Of a stretch of 51,655 bases of DNA, positions 29,301-33,956 are shown one piece after another (positions within the stretch are counted from its first letter, which is position 1; each line of letters starts with the position of its first letter). The DNA comes from Pararcticibacter amylolyticus. Its GTDB lineage: Bacteria > Bacteroidota > Bacteroidia > Sphingobacteriales > Sphingobacteriaceae. The notes below the pieces were generated by a model, which did no database searches, was not told the origin of the DNA, and saw only the letters and a program-made list of their open reading frames with translations. The DNA lies in NCBI RefSeq assembly GCF_003130405.1, contig NZ_QEAS01000008.1, forward strand, positions 165,389 to 217,043, given 5' to 3'. The position numbers and the translations under genes were made by a program.

Positions 29301-29335
29301 GTTACTTTGTACTGAAGTACACTGCTAATCCTTAA
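14312..29335 (+). CDS. Giant T9SS-exported surface protein (TIG, FG-GAP propellers, MBG repeats), 5007 residues
   Basis: A predicted surface or secreted adhesin-like protein of about 0.5 MDa. A signal peptide ends near SSAYAQ. Residues about 170-410 hold two Ig-like segments (LTKDNFSLV and LNKDYFPIV types). Four modules follow, each a TIG/IPT domain (starting near 420, 890, 1349, 1815) plus seven FG-GAP/VCBS repeats with Ca2+-type DxDxDG loops (for example DLDGDGYPD). Residues 2284-4900 are MBG repeats (YG-x2-NP ... YSGF-x-NGE) alternating with Big-like repeats (KTYGDADF ... SSN-x2-VATV). Residues 4904-5007 are the CHU_C/T9SS type B sorting domain (LTPNGDGINDQFYIEG, to FVLKYTANP). The frame is open throughout. 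The gene stands alone, with a strong terminator after it. No T9SS gene is in the window. Ligand and role are inferred. Confidence 0.93.
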   Translation: MRQVDSTRRRKAKGIVLFALLCIGTLFNSSAYAQASWADYAIDGLISKRTYSRLTPTSVQLQTYNENQTSWGAYLESNNATGIYHAVESSATRVFLSQVNGGIYYYSIQGFIPGMILTGVGWGWKSTTIGTIPGTTYIFCGWRDWKFAGRWQGISSYARVTTPVQIESITRNGSLQNSADDQVIFKVTFTGRILGLTKDNFSLVNDDKGLPNATITSVQQGSASNADESRAWYVTVATGFAKGELGIKMIKRDGMVSQSYLDRDPSISASSYDVFMYNDSFTPVKTLPDGQTVSINETFSVNRQFSFTSVKPSFGGTTGNYKTIDFEIKTDRQVNGLNKDYFPIVTTGNVVANFASATKTGSDGLTWTLRLNVVSGTGTVNIKTKNDATGITSPESNDPLIVAANSPVLTSDKYTIIDVPVITGISPLMAKPGDVLTITGSGFITGQNVVYFGGIKATDIVSQSPTEIKVTVPAGSGFAAPAVQNAPSGLIAYSPVMFSILNDRNDDGVNVFSFEQNKRAITLTGANFRSVRAADFNDDGFPDLAVTSSDQKKILIYMNNKSGVFSLSKEITLPNTGYALTTGDINADGKLDLIASTVAGADHVILVYTNTSSTSTINFNTTPVQISTGAAGSITNVAVADIDRDGRADIIAAIDLTSSVYVYRNTTPWPNAPMTFAGKAEIKSGKTGVRGLIAGDLDKDGKPEIIIGDYGSSSVVGTTVTIFKNNTTPGSITAAKLTEQNTVLTAAGSNPLGLALGDLDGDGYPDLVVESASDNLAVYLNKNGVIDNASKQVYPFAALGNGEVAIRDLNGDGKPEIIASHSANAGISIFRNNITAAGALNASSFSRSDYKTGTGAQSLAIADFNKDGKGDIAVANTTDASISIFFYKVPPVIDSFSPSVVKAGETITITGKNFNTTAENNVVYFGAVKAAVQSATSTSLVVTVPAGATYGPLTVLDVTTNLTGVSSQNFSVTNTDDQLFFSARNNYSIANVTLQNQSMIAADLDADGNPELISVSPSSNGSKIVINRNKNGSDPIKANSFAGTQLSITGSKNVYAIAAGDIDGDGKKDIVAADYDANTVRVLLNDGTSLAVQSTAYAVGGNPASVTVADIDGDGKLDVITANKKDGSISVLRNISTGAGNVAFESQLTASSGTAPVWVAAADVNADGKPEVITANSGSDNVSVFTNTTTGSVISFAAAQAYATQSSPAFVTVADLDADGIADLAVVNKASASVSVLKNSTSAGNISFAAAVNYATGTNPVAVAFGDLNADGKPEMVVANAGSNTISIFRNKAVTGSIDAGSFETKTDYATAAGPVSVLIADLNNNNKAEIAVANKDGNSVSVFQNQIPPIITAVSPLSGAPGTTVTITGKNFNKEAQNNVVFFGAVQAVVSSVSSDGTSVTVTVPQGATYRPVSLLDQATGLTAYSASAFAVTNAVTDGSFPFATTLPIAGSNLSSVSAADLNSDGHTDLVTVDPKTGKIYVESNTGGSKISTELFSLQDAGISVDPGASSLTTADIDGDGKLDLVLSNFTSSKVYTLLNTSSAGNFSFAAPQSFSTGTNPGSISVADIDGDGKADIITVGKNTNVAYVLRNISDRGAEKFEDPAAAFTVGANPSSVSVRDLNNDGKPEIVTVNAGTENAPGNTISVLENVSTPGMINSASFKAQVVYTVGDKPSRVAIADADGDGFPELAVTSAGTNTVSVLRNTSSANTLSFDPAVAFATGTSPEFVAFGDINGDSKPDMVVVNMADNTVSVFSNTADQGSITSSSFATKQDYGIGKGANSLVIADLNGDGRAELSVVNGTEGTISILKNMPVPVVTDFLPKSGPSASTVIISGKNFNVNPANNIVYFGASQAVVQSASSTSLTVQVPAGATYMPVSVLDAESGLSGFSSDKFVLTNPGVADPELKISSFNAPVNVPTQNQPSVVAMSDLDADGKTDMVVVNTQSNSVTVYHNESADGSITSTSFPAAKSVTLAVGDAPKSIVVGDVDGDGKPDVVVSNYASRTFSVLRNTSASGSLSFESQVSVNTASGSNMITMNDMNGDGKPDVITANAGSSTVSVFRNISTASKVAFDAAKTDYAVGGTPWWVTTGDLNGDGKPEVVTANAGSNNISVITNTAGRGVFNSSSFAPAVNYAAAEGSRSVAIGDLDADGKAELVAANNKSNTVSVFHNTTSGTTASFASPENFATGDTPYGVSIGDVNGDGKPDVVTGNLQSVSVLRNITEPGTINSSSFASKVDIKTLSSPQVVAIGDLDRNAAAELVIANEYSNNLSVISTKITAKITFEAIANKIYGDTDFDAGATSNNTATPIVYTSSNKEVATVTADGKIHITGAGFTDIKASQAPSGAFANASEVTQRLTVEKATLTVNAVAVNKVYGHENPKYDYTYTNFVNGETDEVLETKPVLKAVLDVTTKTPVEKMTKTGTYPVILSNELSDNNYTFNYNGADLIINKAKLTAKARNKSIALGDAIPAFDIDYSGFAGTDTKENAITAEPVASLDPNADVNTKGDYAITLTGGIAENYDFILVNGSLSVGKANPVFTVEEWPEEKTYGDASFRIKVSSTNEELPLNYSSSDESVASVNPISGEVTIKTAGTTVIRVSQEPSDNYAGLEDQYKTLTVKKATLQVTIKDAEKNYGKANPSYKVSYSGFKNGETASVINVPAIALAYEGPGVEVSKRTPVNNGNPYNIDIAAQNQAFDDNYDFDYSAGPGKLIIHPAPLTATATSYTRAYGESNPALQVTYDGFVNDEVELSPGVFTTPATVSTTASGNSPVGVYPITVNGAIAPNYVITSVAGELTIEKAKVTVSVASKSGSKDMVRTYGENNPEFEITYSGFKNGETAAVLSQPATVPASINNRTSAGIYPVVASGAQAANYMFDYLDDAMLTINKKDLSVKAKDASRKYGADNPVFELEYNGFVTGDSEADIDTKPVGTSADRFAAVASGPYVINVSGGSDNNYKFIYTNSGHLTVVKAPLMLVAENKQRLYGVANPALTVQYRDFVNGETAATVFGSELPELTTTAQTDSPGSDANGNVIRYPITFSKVPAASNYEITTQPGTLIIGKATLTIAIKNVTRKYGQQNPAFEFIYDGFTDNDNESVLSVAPVAVTTATDKSAVGKYAITFSVDAKSDNYTIVQQGGTLEVVKAPLTLIALPKTKTYGAVNPPLDFKYFGLVAGDNITTALTKQPVLATLAEQYSPVTAEGYDIFFSENAESANYEIIGPYSDKLTITPATPSISFPEIASKTYGDNDFSVGAQTDNTEAALTYSSSNEAVATVDMYGTVHIVAAGEAVIKVSQAATANYAAGEKTQNLQVAKAVLTAKALDASRVYGDENPAFTIEYSGYVNGDEAKTGVITTPPAVSTTATKISPVGDYLITVGDQGVAKNYTIVPVQSGKLKISAAELTITVDNKTRVYGDENPELTLTYSGFKNDDSVNKPGVFTELPVTTTTALKSSPVGEYPIQTTTGVAPNYFIPSVDDGKLSITKATLTARAEDKSKVYGDANPVLTIKYSGFRNNDDENTPDLFTKAPEASTTVNEQSPVNTYVINVSADAQSANYEVVTETGILKVTPAELTVTANDAEKVYGTVNPPLTVSYSGFKNGEDENVAGVLTKATAVTSATVKSATGTYDINPVGAVAGNYTIKNVKGTLTIKRAVLTAKADQQSRVYGEENPLLTIGYTGFVNGDTKADIDKLPTATTLADRSSGVGQYDILVNADGLDNNYEIMPEGNKLIITKAMLIAKADNKSRDYGVENPKLTVTYTGFVNDDNESMIDVRPVLSTNATVASPKGDYDITVANASDNNYDFNYVKGVLSVGKLEAVITAGEMPSGLIYGAADFTIPASSNNSSSPVQFNSSNTAVARVDENGKVHIVGAGTTVVRIFQPASGSYGASEDVYRTLTVGKAPLSITVNNAVRNYGEDNPDFTVVYDGFVNGENETALSAQAKATTTAAKNSPIGSYPIMVSGAASANYEISYGANGVLTIGIVSAKISIAQLPQKTYGDADFKAAVTTNNPESTVNYVSSNPGVATVDADGTIHIKGAGSTVITVSQDASANFSQGVNASSTLTVAQKSLKVVAENKSKKQGEDNPLLTYRYEGLVNGDNETAVNAGTIVTSATKTSAVGPYSITVANFSAANYVISHQPGVLIVNPAASVITFNSIEYKKYGDADFTLNATTTSDGKISYSIINANTTNPAATVDPSTGRVHILNAGNATITATVTGSSGYSTSQDVTQQLTVLKATPVITFAEIGSKTYGDADFSANASSTSAESMLTYTSTAVSVASVNAGGTIKINSGGFTNITVAQPSSLNYEAAVPVSRTLEVARNIPAIVLQPMTAKVFGDAPFTPVVTGATGTVTLTSSNSKVAVIADGQVYIIGVGFAKITATQAENGNSVAVSDAKYLEVLPATPGVSLGDLAAKMYGDADYDVTALSSNTAAPLNYSSSNVAVATISNGRIHITGAGKTKITVSQAASGNYGPASAEKELVVKPATITVTAEDKIKIEGELNPELTVTYSGFVNNESESVLNVQPVATNSADQTTAPGIYPIAASGGEDDNYTFVYKPGKLTILQIARLTLNTLPVKTYGDADFKVAATSNNSNIPVVYKGDNPQVATVDQYGNVHIVGNGTVTITASQGGDLVFTPAESVTQVLTVKKAILTVTADSKVAVVGTFPQFTVSYSGFVYNETTAVLLTQAKASVATNGLIAGTYPITASGASAKNYDMNYVEGTLMLATDGLTFLFDPMPEKTYGDADFNPGAYTNTGASIYYTSLNTQVAVIVDNKVKIVGAGHAEIVATVPGLDPAKNLVHKQTLTVKKAPQTITFQPIPVLERGAEAYRLIATSSSGLPVQFAGTNSFVGKLDGDLLTPGSIGNAKIIASQAGNENYLPAADVTLSFEVVDPAGNKIRFPKVLTPNGDGINDQFYIEGISNYPENRLVIVNRNGTKIYEARNYNNGDVSFNGKEFFAGGATARREMSPEGTYFYILEYKTADGSMKKLTGYFVLKYTANP
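15569..21150 (+). repeat. Four tandem [TIG + seven-blade FG-GAP/VCBS] modules
   Basis: Inside the giant gene, a unit of one TIG domain followed by exactly seven FG-GAP blades recurs four times, with TIG starts near 15569, 16979, 18356 and 19754. I counted the D-x-[DN]-x-[DN]-G-type blade motifs as 7 + 7 + 7 + 7 = 28. A few blades have degenerate calcium loops, such as DLNNNNKAE and DLDRNAAAE at the ends of modules 2 and 4. Seven blades per unit is what one beta-propeller needs. Confidence 0.85.
21161..28985 (+). repeat. MBG / Big-like repeat array
   Basis: Inside the giant gene. I counted 19 MBG-type repeats (consensus near LTAKADNKSRVYGDENP ... YSGFVNGE) and 12 Big-like repeats (consensus near ITFAEIASKTYGDADF ... 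SSNTAVATVDADGxIHI). Runs of up to eight MBG repeats are separated by single Big-like repeats, and near the C terminus several Big-like repeats occur together. The counts are by eye and could be off by one or two. Confidence 0.8.
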
Positions 29336-29375
29336 GCTTATCCTGCTCGTTCCGATCAGCAAAGCAAATAACGAA

Positions 29376-29406
29376 GAAGCCCCGGGGACTATCCGGGGCT
29401 TCTTTT
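29376..29406 (+). terminator. Intrinsic terminator of the giant gene
   Basis: A perfect 10-base stem, GAAGCCCCGG (29376-29385) with CCGGGGCTTC (29393-29402), around a seven-base loop and followed by TTTTATAT. It is 41 bases after the giant gene's stop. On the minus strand the tail is less T-rich, so it may act only weakly for the convergent ABC-F gene. Confidence 0.9.
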
Positions 29407-29449
29407 ATATACAAGCATTTTTTGCTTATTCCACGCAGGCCATCGTCAG

Positions 29450-31084
29450 TTAACCTTTCTCAATCTCCTTCAGGCTCGTCATTTTCTTGTAAGCCAGGAA
29501 CCCTTTAATATCTTCGAAGTGTTCGCGAACCCGTTTATTGCCAAATTCAAAGACTTTCTGCGCCAGCCCGTCCAGGAAATCACGGTCGTGCGATACCAGG
29601 ATGAGAGTACCGTCGAAATCCTGCAAAGCTTCTTTAATAATGTCCTTGGTCTTCATATCCAAATGATTCGTCGGCTCATCGAGGATCAATACATTTACAG
29701 GTTCCAGCAGCAGTTTGATCATCGCTAAGCGGGTTTTCTCGCCGCCCGAAAGCACCTTAACCTTTTTGGTGGTATCGTCTCCGCTAAACATGAAAGCACC
29801 CAGGAGGTCTTTGATCTTTATCGTTCCGTCACTTAAGGGGATCTGGTCAATTGTATCAAATACTGTTAAGTTTTCATCCAGCAATGCCGCCTGATTCTGA
29901 GCGAAATAACCGATTTTTACATTATGCCCGATTTTTAAACTTCCCTCAAAATCGATCTCGTTCATAATAGCCTTGATCATCGTCGACTTACCTTCGCCAT
30001 TTTTGCCGACAAAAGCTACTTTTTGTCCCCGCTCAATCACCATCGACGCCTTCTCGAATACCACATGATCACCGTAGGATTTGGTCAGCTCTTCCACGAT
30101 CACCGGATACTGGCCCGAACGCGGCGACGGCGGAAATTTCAGGCGCAAGGCTGAAGTATCTACTTCATCAATCTGGATTATTTCGAGTTTTTCGAGCATC
30201 TTCACCCGCGATTGTACCTGCAGGGTTTTTGAGTAGGTTCCTCTGAAACGGTCTATAAACTCCTGGTTGTCGGCGATAAAACGTTGTTGTTCTTCGTAAG
30301 CTTTCAGCTGATGCACCCGGCGTTCGGCACGCAATTGAAGGTAGTGACTGTATTTAGCTTTGTAATCATAGATGCGCCCCATGGTGACCTCAATTGTCCG
30401 ATTGGTGATATTATCCACAAAAGTGCGGTCGTGAGAAATCACCATCACAGCCTTTGCAGAATTGACCAGGAAATCCTCTAACCATTGAATACTCTCAATA
30501 TCCATATGGTTCGTCGGCTCATCCAGCAAGATCAGATCGGGTTTCTTTAATAAAATCTTGGCTAATTCAATGCGCATGCGCCATCCGCCCGAAAACTCAG
30601 AAGTCTGGCGGGTGAAGTCTGAGCGCTGAAAGCCCAGGCCTTTTAGTACTTTTTCTATTTCAGCATCGTAATTAGTCTCTTCTGCGGAGTAAAATTTCTC
30701 ACTCAGTTCCGACACACGCTCGATCAGCTTCATGTAATCATCGCTTTCATAGTCGGTCCTGACAGTAAGTTGTTCATTCAGCTCATCCAGTTCCTTTTGC
30801 ATCTGGTGCACCTCCTGGAAAGCTTTGGAGGCTTCTTCAAAAACGGTAACATTGTCCTGAGTAAGCAAATGCTGTGGCAGGTAAGCAATTACTGCGTCCT
30901 TTGGCCCTGTAACATTCCCGGTAGTAGGTTTCGCAACTCCGGCAATTATCTTTAAAATGGTCGATTTTCCCGCACCATTTTTGCCCATCAAAGCTATTTT
31001 ATCGTTCTCGTTGATCGGAAAGGTCACGTCACTGAAAAGCGTGGTTCCGCCGAAGGAAACAGAAATATTATTTACATTAATCAC
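29450..31084 (-). CDS. ABC-F family ATPase
   Basis: Soluble twin-ATPase protein of 544 residues with no membrane segments, the class that acts on ribosomes (translation factors and ribosome-protection proteins). Domain 1 has Walker A GKNGAGKST (34-42), signature FSGGWRMRIELAKILL and Walker B LILLDEPTNHMD. An interdomain linker rich in charged residues (YSHYLQLRAERRVHQLKAYE) follows. Domain 2 has GKNGEGKST (about 354-362), LSGGEKTRLAMIKLLL and VLILDEPTNHLD. The start is a GTG at 31084. A TATCTTTG element (31110-31117) just upstream is a good Bacteroidetes -7 box and would give a short leader. I cannot assign an ABC-F subfamily, and antibiotic resistance cannot be claimed. Confidence 0.94.
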   Translation of the reverse strand: MINVNNISVSFGGTTLFSDVTFPINENDKIALMGKNGAGKSTILKIIAGVAKPTTGNVTGPKDAVIAYLPQHLLTQDNVTVFEEASKAFQEVHQMQKELDELNEQLTVRTDYESDDYMKLIERVSELSEKFYSAEETNYDAEIEKVLKGLGFQRSDFTRQTSEFSGGWRMRIELAKILLKKPDLILLDEPTNHMDIESIQWLEDFLVNSAKAVMVISHDRTFVDNITNRTIEVTMGRIYDYKAKYSHYLQLRAERRVHQLKAYEEQQRFIADNQEFIDRFRGTYSKTLQVQSRVKMLEKLEIIQIDEVDTSALRLKFPPSPRSGQYPVIVEELTKSYGDHVVFEKASMVIERGQKVAFVGKNGEGKSTMIKAIMNEIDFEGSLKIGHNVKIGYFAQNQAALLDENLTVFDTIDQIPLSDGTIKIKDLLGAFMFSGDDTTKKVKVLSGGEKTRLAMIKLLLEPVNVLILDEPTNHLDMKTKDIIKEALQDFDGTLILVSHDRDFLDGLAQKVFEFGNKRVREHFEDIKGFLAYKKMTSLKEIEKG

Positions 31085-31109
31085 GAAATGAGGATATTAA
31101 AATGAGCGG

Positions 31110-31117
31110 CAAAGATA
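31110..31117 (-). promoter_or_regulatory. Candidate -7 element (TAnnTTTG) of the ABC-F gene
   Basis: TATCTTTG on the minus strand matches the Bacteroidetes -7 consensus TAnnTTTG exactly and lies 25 bases before the GTG start. No clear TTTG -33 box is seen at the usual 19-21 base spacing. Confidence 0.4.
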
Positions 31118-31159
31118 ATCTAATTTGGGAAATGGAGATCCGGTCTTTCCGTGTTTCAG

Positions 31160-31591
31160 TTATCTGAAATCCGGGTCAAATTCTACAATCCATTCGATAC
31201 CATATTTATCCCTGAACATTCCGGCATAGGTACCCCACGGGCTGTCGCCAATAGCCCCTTCCACTTCTCCGCCGGCTGACAATCCGTTAAATATTTTATC
31301 TGCTTCTTCGCGGCTTTCGGCATTCACGTATATTTTAGACCGGTTTTCATTTTCGTTTACCCTCCCCATAAATCCGGGAATGTCGTTGGCTACTAACACG
31401 TTGTTTTTGCCAAGCGGTAAGCCGATATACATGATCTTATTTGCCTCCTCTTCGGCTATCTGGAACTCGCCGCCCGATAAATCTTTAAAGCGGATGATTT
31501 TAGTAAACTCGCCGCCAAAAACTGATTTGTAAAAGGTGAATGCTTCTTCGGCGTTGCCGTTGAAATTGATCCAGGGATTGATTGCTCTCAT
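31160..31591 (-). CDS. VOC-family protein (PhnB-like glyoxalase/bleomycin-resistance fold)
   Basis: A 143-residue VOC-superfamily protein of the PhnB type, often annotated as a 3-demethylubiquinone-9 methyltransferase domain by homology. Motifs: INPWINFNGNAEEAFTFYKS, FGGEF, GDSPWGTYAGMFRDKYGIEW (late metal/ligand-binding strand). Paired beta-alpha-beta-beta-beta units are visible, with no signal peptide. I start at the ATG at 31591 (MRAINPW); an upstream in-frame extension to 31669 does not look like part of the fold. It is downstream of the ABC-F promoter on the same strand but transcribed separately. The catalytic function is unknown. Confidence 0.87.
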   Translation of the reverse strand: MRAINPWINFNGNAEEAFTFYKSVFGGEFTKIIRFKDLSGGEFQIAEEEANKIMYIGLPLGKNNVLVANDIPGFMGRVNENENRSKIYVNAESREEADKIFNGLSAGGEVEGAIGDSPWGTYAGMFRDKYGIEWIVEFDPDFR

Positions 31592-31792
31592 AATGATTGT
31601 TTTGTTTTTCAGTTTGTGTTCAGATATCAGTACTTTGTTTTCCTTAAATGAATACTTCAAAGGGGGCAACTCTCCCTTATTGCCTAAAAATAAAGATTTA
31701 TTTCAATTATACCTTAAGGGCAGCGGCGCTTACTTTCTATCTCATCTTCAACAATTGCGTATGTAAAGACGTTAAATAACAATATTATGTGT

Positions 31793-32290
31793 ATGAAATA
31801 TATCACGGCAATATTTTTTCTGGTCCTGGTATCTTGTCAGCCCAGGCAGGCCAAAGAATTCGATGTCTTTCTTGATTCCACAGAGCGGAAGGTATATCGC
31901 ATACTGGTGGGTGACAGCGCGGACGATATGCGCCTCAAAGCTCTGATCGAAAATAAACCAGATCTGGCGTTTTCTATAGGAAAAAGACAGGCAAATGAAC
32001 TGTCTGGTGTTATCAGAGAAATTGAAAGGGCAGACGTTAATGACATTAAAGAAGCAAAAGAATTGAAGCAGGCGAGTATTCAATATTACCAGGGCCTGCT
32101 CGATTTAAAAAATGTGGATATACTGGAGGCTGAACTTATGAAAGCCGGTATGGCAAAAGCCCGGAAAACGGAATCGGATACTCTTAGTTTTCCACGGAAG
32201 CGTCTGGAGATTCATAGGATCATCAGCCAAAGAGACGAGGCAATGCACAGAGCAAGGTCCCGGTTTGAGGAAGCTAATGACCTGCAGTAG
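31793..32290 (+). CDS. Small lipoprotein of unknown function
   Basis: A predicted lipoprotein of about 165 residues, with a signal of type MKYITAIFFLVLVSC (lipobox LVSC, Cys15 from the ATG at 31793; an ATG at 31787 adds two residues). The mature part is highly charged and helical, probably coiled-coil, with stretches such as IREIERADVNDIKEAKELKQ and RDEAMHRARSRFEEANDLQ. No family is recognised. It ends six bases before the GNAT gene on the same strand, so the two are probably co-transcribed. Confidence 0.7.
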   Translation: MKYITAIFFLVLVSCQPRQAKEFDVFLDSTERKVYRILVGDSADDMRLKALIENKPDLAFSIGKRQANELSGVIREIERADVNDIKEAKELKQASIQYYQGLLDLKNVDILEAELMKAGMAKARKTESDTLSFPRKRLEIHRIISQRDEAMHRARSRFEEANDLQ

Positions 32291-32296
32291 AAAGTT

Positions 32297-32797
32297 ATGT
32301 TGATAACCGAATGGGTGCCTGACGCCTACCACGATAATGAAAATATTGTGGTAAGATCCGCTACACATGCTGACAAGGAAGTGTTGTTACAGTTCGAGCA
32401 GGACGTCATAGCTGCTGAGCGCCCTTTCGATGATACTATAAAAGAAGGGGACATCAATTATTATGATATAGACGCTATGATTAATTTGCCCAATATTCAA
32501 CTATTGGTGGCGGAACTGAAAGGGCAGCTTATAGCAAGCGGATATGCCCGCATTGAGAATGCCAGCCCTTACTTAAAACACCGGCAGTATGCCTACCTCG
32601 GTTTTATGTATGTCGTGCCGGAGCACCGTGGTAAAGGTATTAATAAGCAGATTATCGGCGCCCTGCAACAATGGACCCTGAGCATGGGTGTTACGGAATT
32701 GAGACTGGAAGTGTATGAAGATAATAAGCCAGCTATCAGGGCTTATGAAAAACTTGGGTTTAAAGCCTTGTTGCTGACCATGCGTAAAGGGTCTTAG
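32297..32797 (+). CDS. GNAT-family N-acetyltransferase
   Basis: A 166-residue acetyl-CoA-dependent N-acyltransferase of the GNAT superfamily. Motif A is visible as YVVPEHRGKGINKQIIGAL, with the acetyl-CoA pyrophosphate loop R111-G-K-G114. Motif B is the C-terminal ELRLEVYEDNKPAIRAYEKL followed by GF. The substrate is unknown. Together with the small lipoprotein six bases upstream it forms a short plus-strand unit that converges on the DinB pair. Confidence 0.9.
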   Translation: MLITEWVPDAYHDNENIVVRSATHADKEVLLQFEQDVIAAERPFDDTIKEGDINYYDIDAMINLPNIQLLVAELKGQLIASGYARIENASPYLKHRQYAYLGFMYVVPEHRGKGINKQIIGALQQWTLSMGVTELRLEVYEDNKPAIRAYEKLGFKALLLTMRKGS

Positions 32798-32836
32798 CGC
32801 TTGTTCTTCATCCGATAGTTATAGAGCCACCTGTAT

Positions 32837-32850
32837 ATTAATATATTAAT
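32837..32850. repeat. AT-rich 14-bp palindrome between convergent genes
   Basis: ATTAATATATTAAT is a perfect palindrome in the 69-base gap between the convergent GNAT and unknown genes. It may just reflect AT-rich intergenic DNA; no termination structure with G/C pairs is seen here. Confidence 0.3.
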
Positions 32851-32866
32851 TTGTTTTCCCGTCTGT

Positions 32867-33256
32867 TTATTCTTCGGCCTTTGTTTCATCTATCAATGAG
32901 CTTAAGCCGCTAAGGGATAGACTGATCAATAGCCTGAACGCATTCTCAGATATTCCTTTGTAATGCATGTTGGAAATACCAAAGTCGGCGAATCCAACGC
33001 ATATCAGGGGCAGCATTTCCGCGGGAATACCCACCTCTATGGTTCCGGAATCGGTCTGAAAAGAGATCATTTTCTTTTCCTCGGGGAAGAATACTTTTTC
33101 GCTGCCTCCTGTATATACTCCAAGAAAGCTGAGTAAGCTATTTTGAGAAATTACAGGTGTATTATTCTCTAAAAGATAATAATCTAAGACCTCTCCCGGA
33201 TAGATCTCAAGAATTTTATGCTGTATTGCAACAATGTATTTATTTGATAACGGCAT
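32867..33256 (-). CDS. Hypothetical protein, 129 residues
   Basis: I do not recognise a family. The protein is mixed alpha/beta and soluble, starting MPLSNKYIVAIQHKILEIYP and ending in a hydrophobic helix (AFRLLISLSLSGLSSLIDE). Middle strands include MISFQTDSGTIEVGIPAEML. It has no signal peptide and no cysteine pair. It starts 27 bases after the DinB gene on the same strand, so the two are likely co-transcribed; nothing more about its role can be said. Confidence 0.65.
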   Translation of the reverse strand: MPLSNKYIVAIQHKILEIYPGEVLDYYLLENNTPVISQNSLLSFLGVYTGGSEKVFFPEEKKMISFQTDSGTIEVGIPAEMLPLICVGFADFGISNMHYKGISENAFRLLISLSLSGLSSLIDETKAEE

Positions 33257-33283
33257 GTCTTCGCTTTTAATTATTCCCCAACC

Positions 33284-33754
33284 TTAAACTAGCTTTCGAA
33301 TACTCATCATGTATCCCAGGTGCAAACCTTCATGGAAATTATTACATTCGAATGCATCTTCTATACATGATAGGTGAAAGCCAATTCCCGTTACCCTCTC
33401 ATTATAATTGCTAAAGACTTTCGCGTAATAATCGTTTTCTGTTTTTTCTATCAGAGAAAACAAAAGTGCTTTTAGTTCACTGACCTCCTCTTCTGCAACA
33501 GGTTCAGTGGGTTTGGTTCCCGATTGATATTTCTGAAATAAAGCATCGGAAACATAGCCAGGCAAATTGGAGCCTCTGTATATCAGTTTTTGTTGCGTGA
33601 TGATGGCGTGCCCCATATTCCAAATGAGATTGTTGCTAAAACCAGAGGGGATTTTATTTAGCTGTTCTAACGAAAAGTCGTTAAAAAAATTCAGATATAG
33701 TTTTCGCCCGGCTCTCCATGCTTTAAACAGGGCTTTCATTTCTGATGAATTCAT
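33284..33754 (-). CDS. DinB-family protein (DinB_2 four-helix bundle)
   Basis: A 156-residue DinB/YfiT-like four-helix-bundle protein, a group that includes metal-dependent thiol transferases. The first helix carries LFKAWRAGRKLYLNFFNDFS. The typical NLIWNMGHAIITQQKLIYRG segment holds the first His, and the C-terminal helix has NNFHEGLHLGYMMSIRKLV with two His residues spaced H-x3-H. These His residues are probably metal ligands, as in the family. It is the first gene of a two-gene minus-strand unit. The substrate is unknown. Confidence 0.85.
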   Translation of the reverse strand: MNSSEMKALFKAWRAGRKLYLNFFNDFSLEQLNKIPSGFSNNLIWNMGHAIITQQKLIYRGSNLPGYVSDALFQKYQSGTKPTEPVAEEEVSELKALLFSLIEKTENDYYAKVFSNYNERVTGIGFHLSCIEDAFECNNFHEGLHLGYMMSIRKLV

Positions 33755-33793
33755 TTTTGTCGCTCTCTGTAATAAATTTGTCCGGTCATGGCT

Positions 33794-33823
33794 CTCCCTG
33801 GTAGATCACTAGCTGCCAGGGAG
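33794..33823. repeat. 8-bp inverted repeat between DinB gene and the right thioredoxin gene
   Basis: CTCCCTGG (33794-33801) and CCAGGGAG (33816-33823) are perfect complements around a 14-base loop. It is downstream of the right SusC/D operon and upstream of the DinB gene. No T-run follows on either strand, so it is not a standard terminator; it may protect the 3' end of the mRNA or be an operator. Confidence 0.4.
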
Positions 33824-33956
33824 GTTCGGTCCAGACTGTGTTGCCATTCTCCCATATATTGACTGTAATGCGCTGAAGGAGCAATTTGTTTTAATGAAGT
33901 CAGCTTATATTAAGCAAACTTTCAATCGTGTTTAACACACTTTGCGAACCGGAATT

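Noticed and set aside
32837-32850. AT-rich palindrome as terminator of the convergent GNAT and unknown genes
   Set aside because: No G/C pairs and no proper T-run; it could arise by chance in AT-rich DNA.
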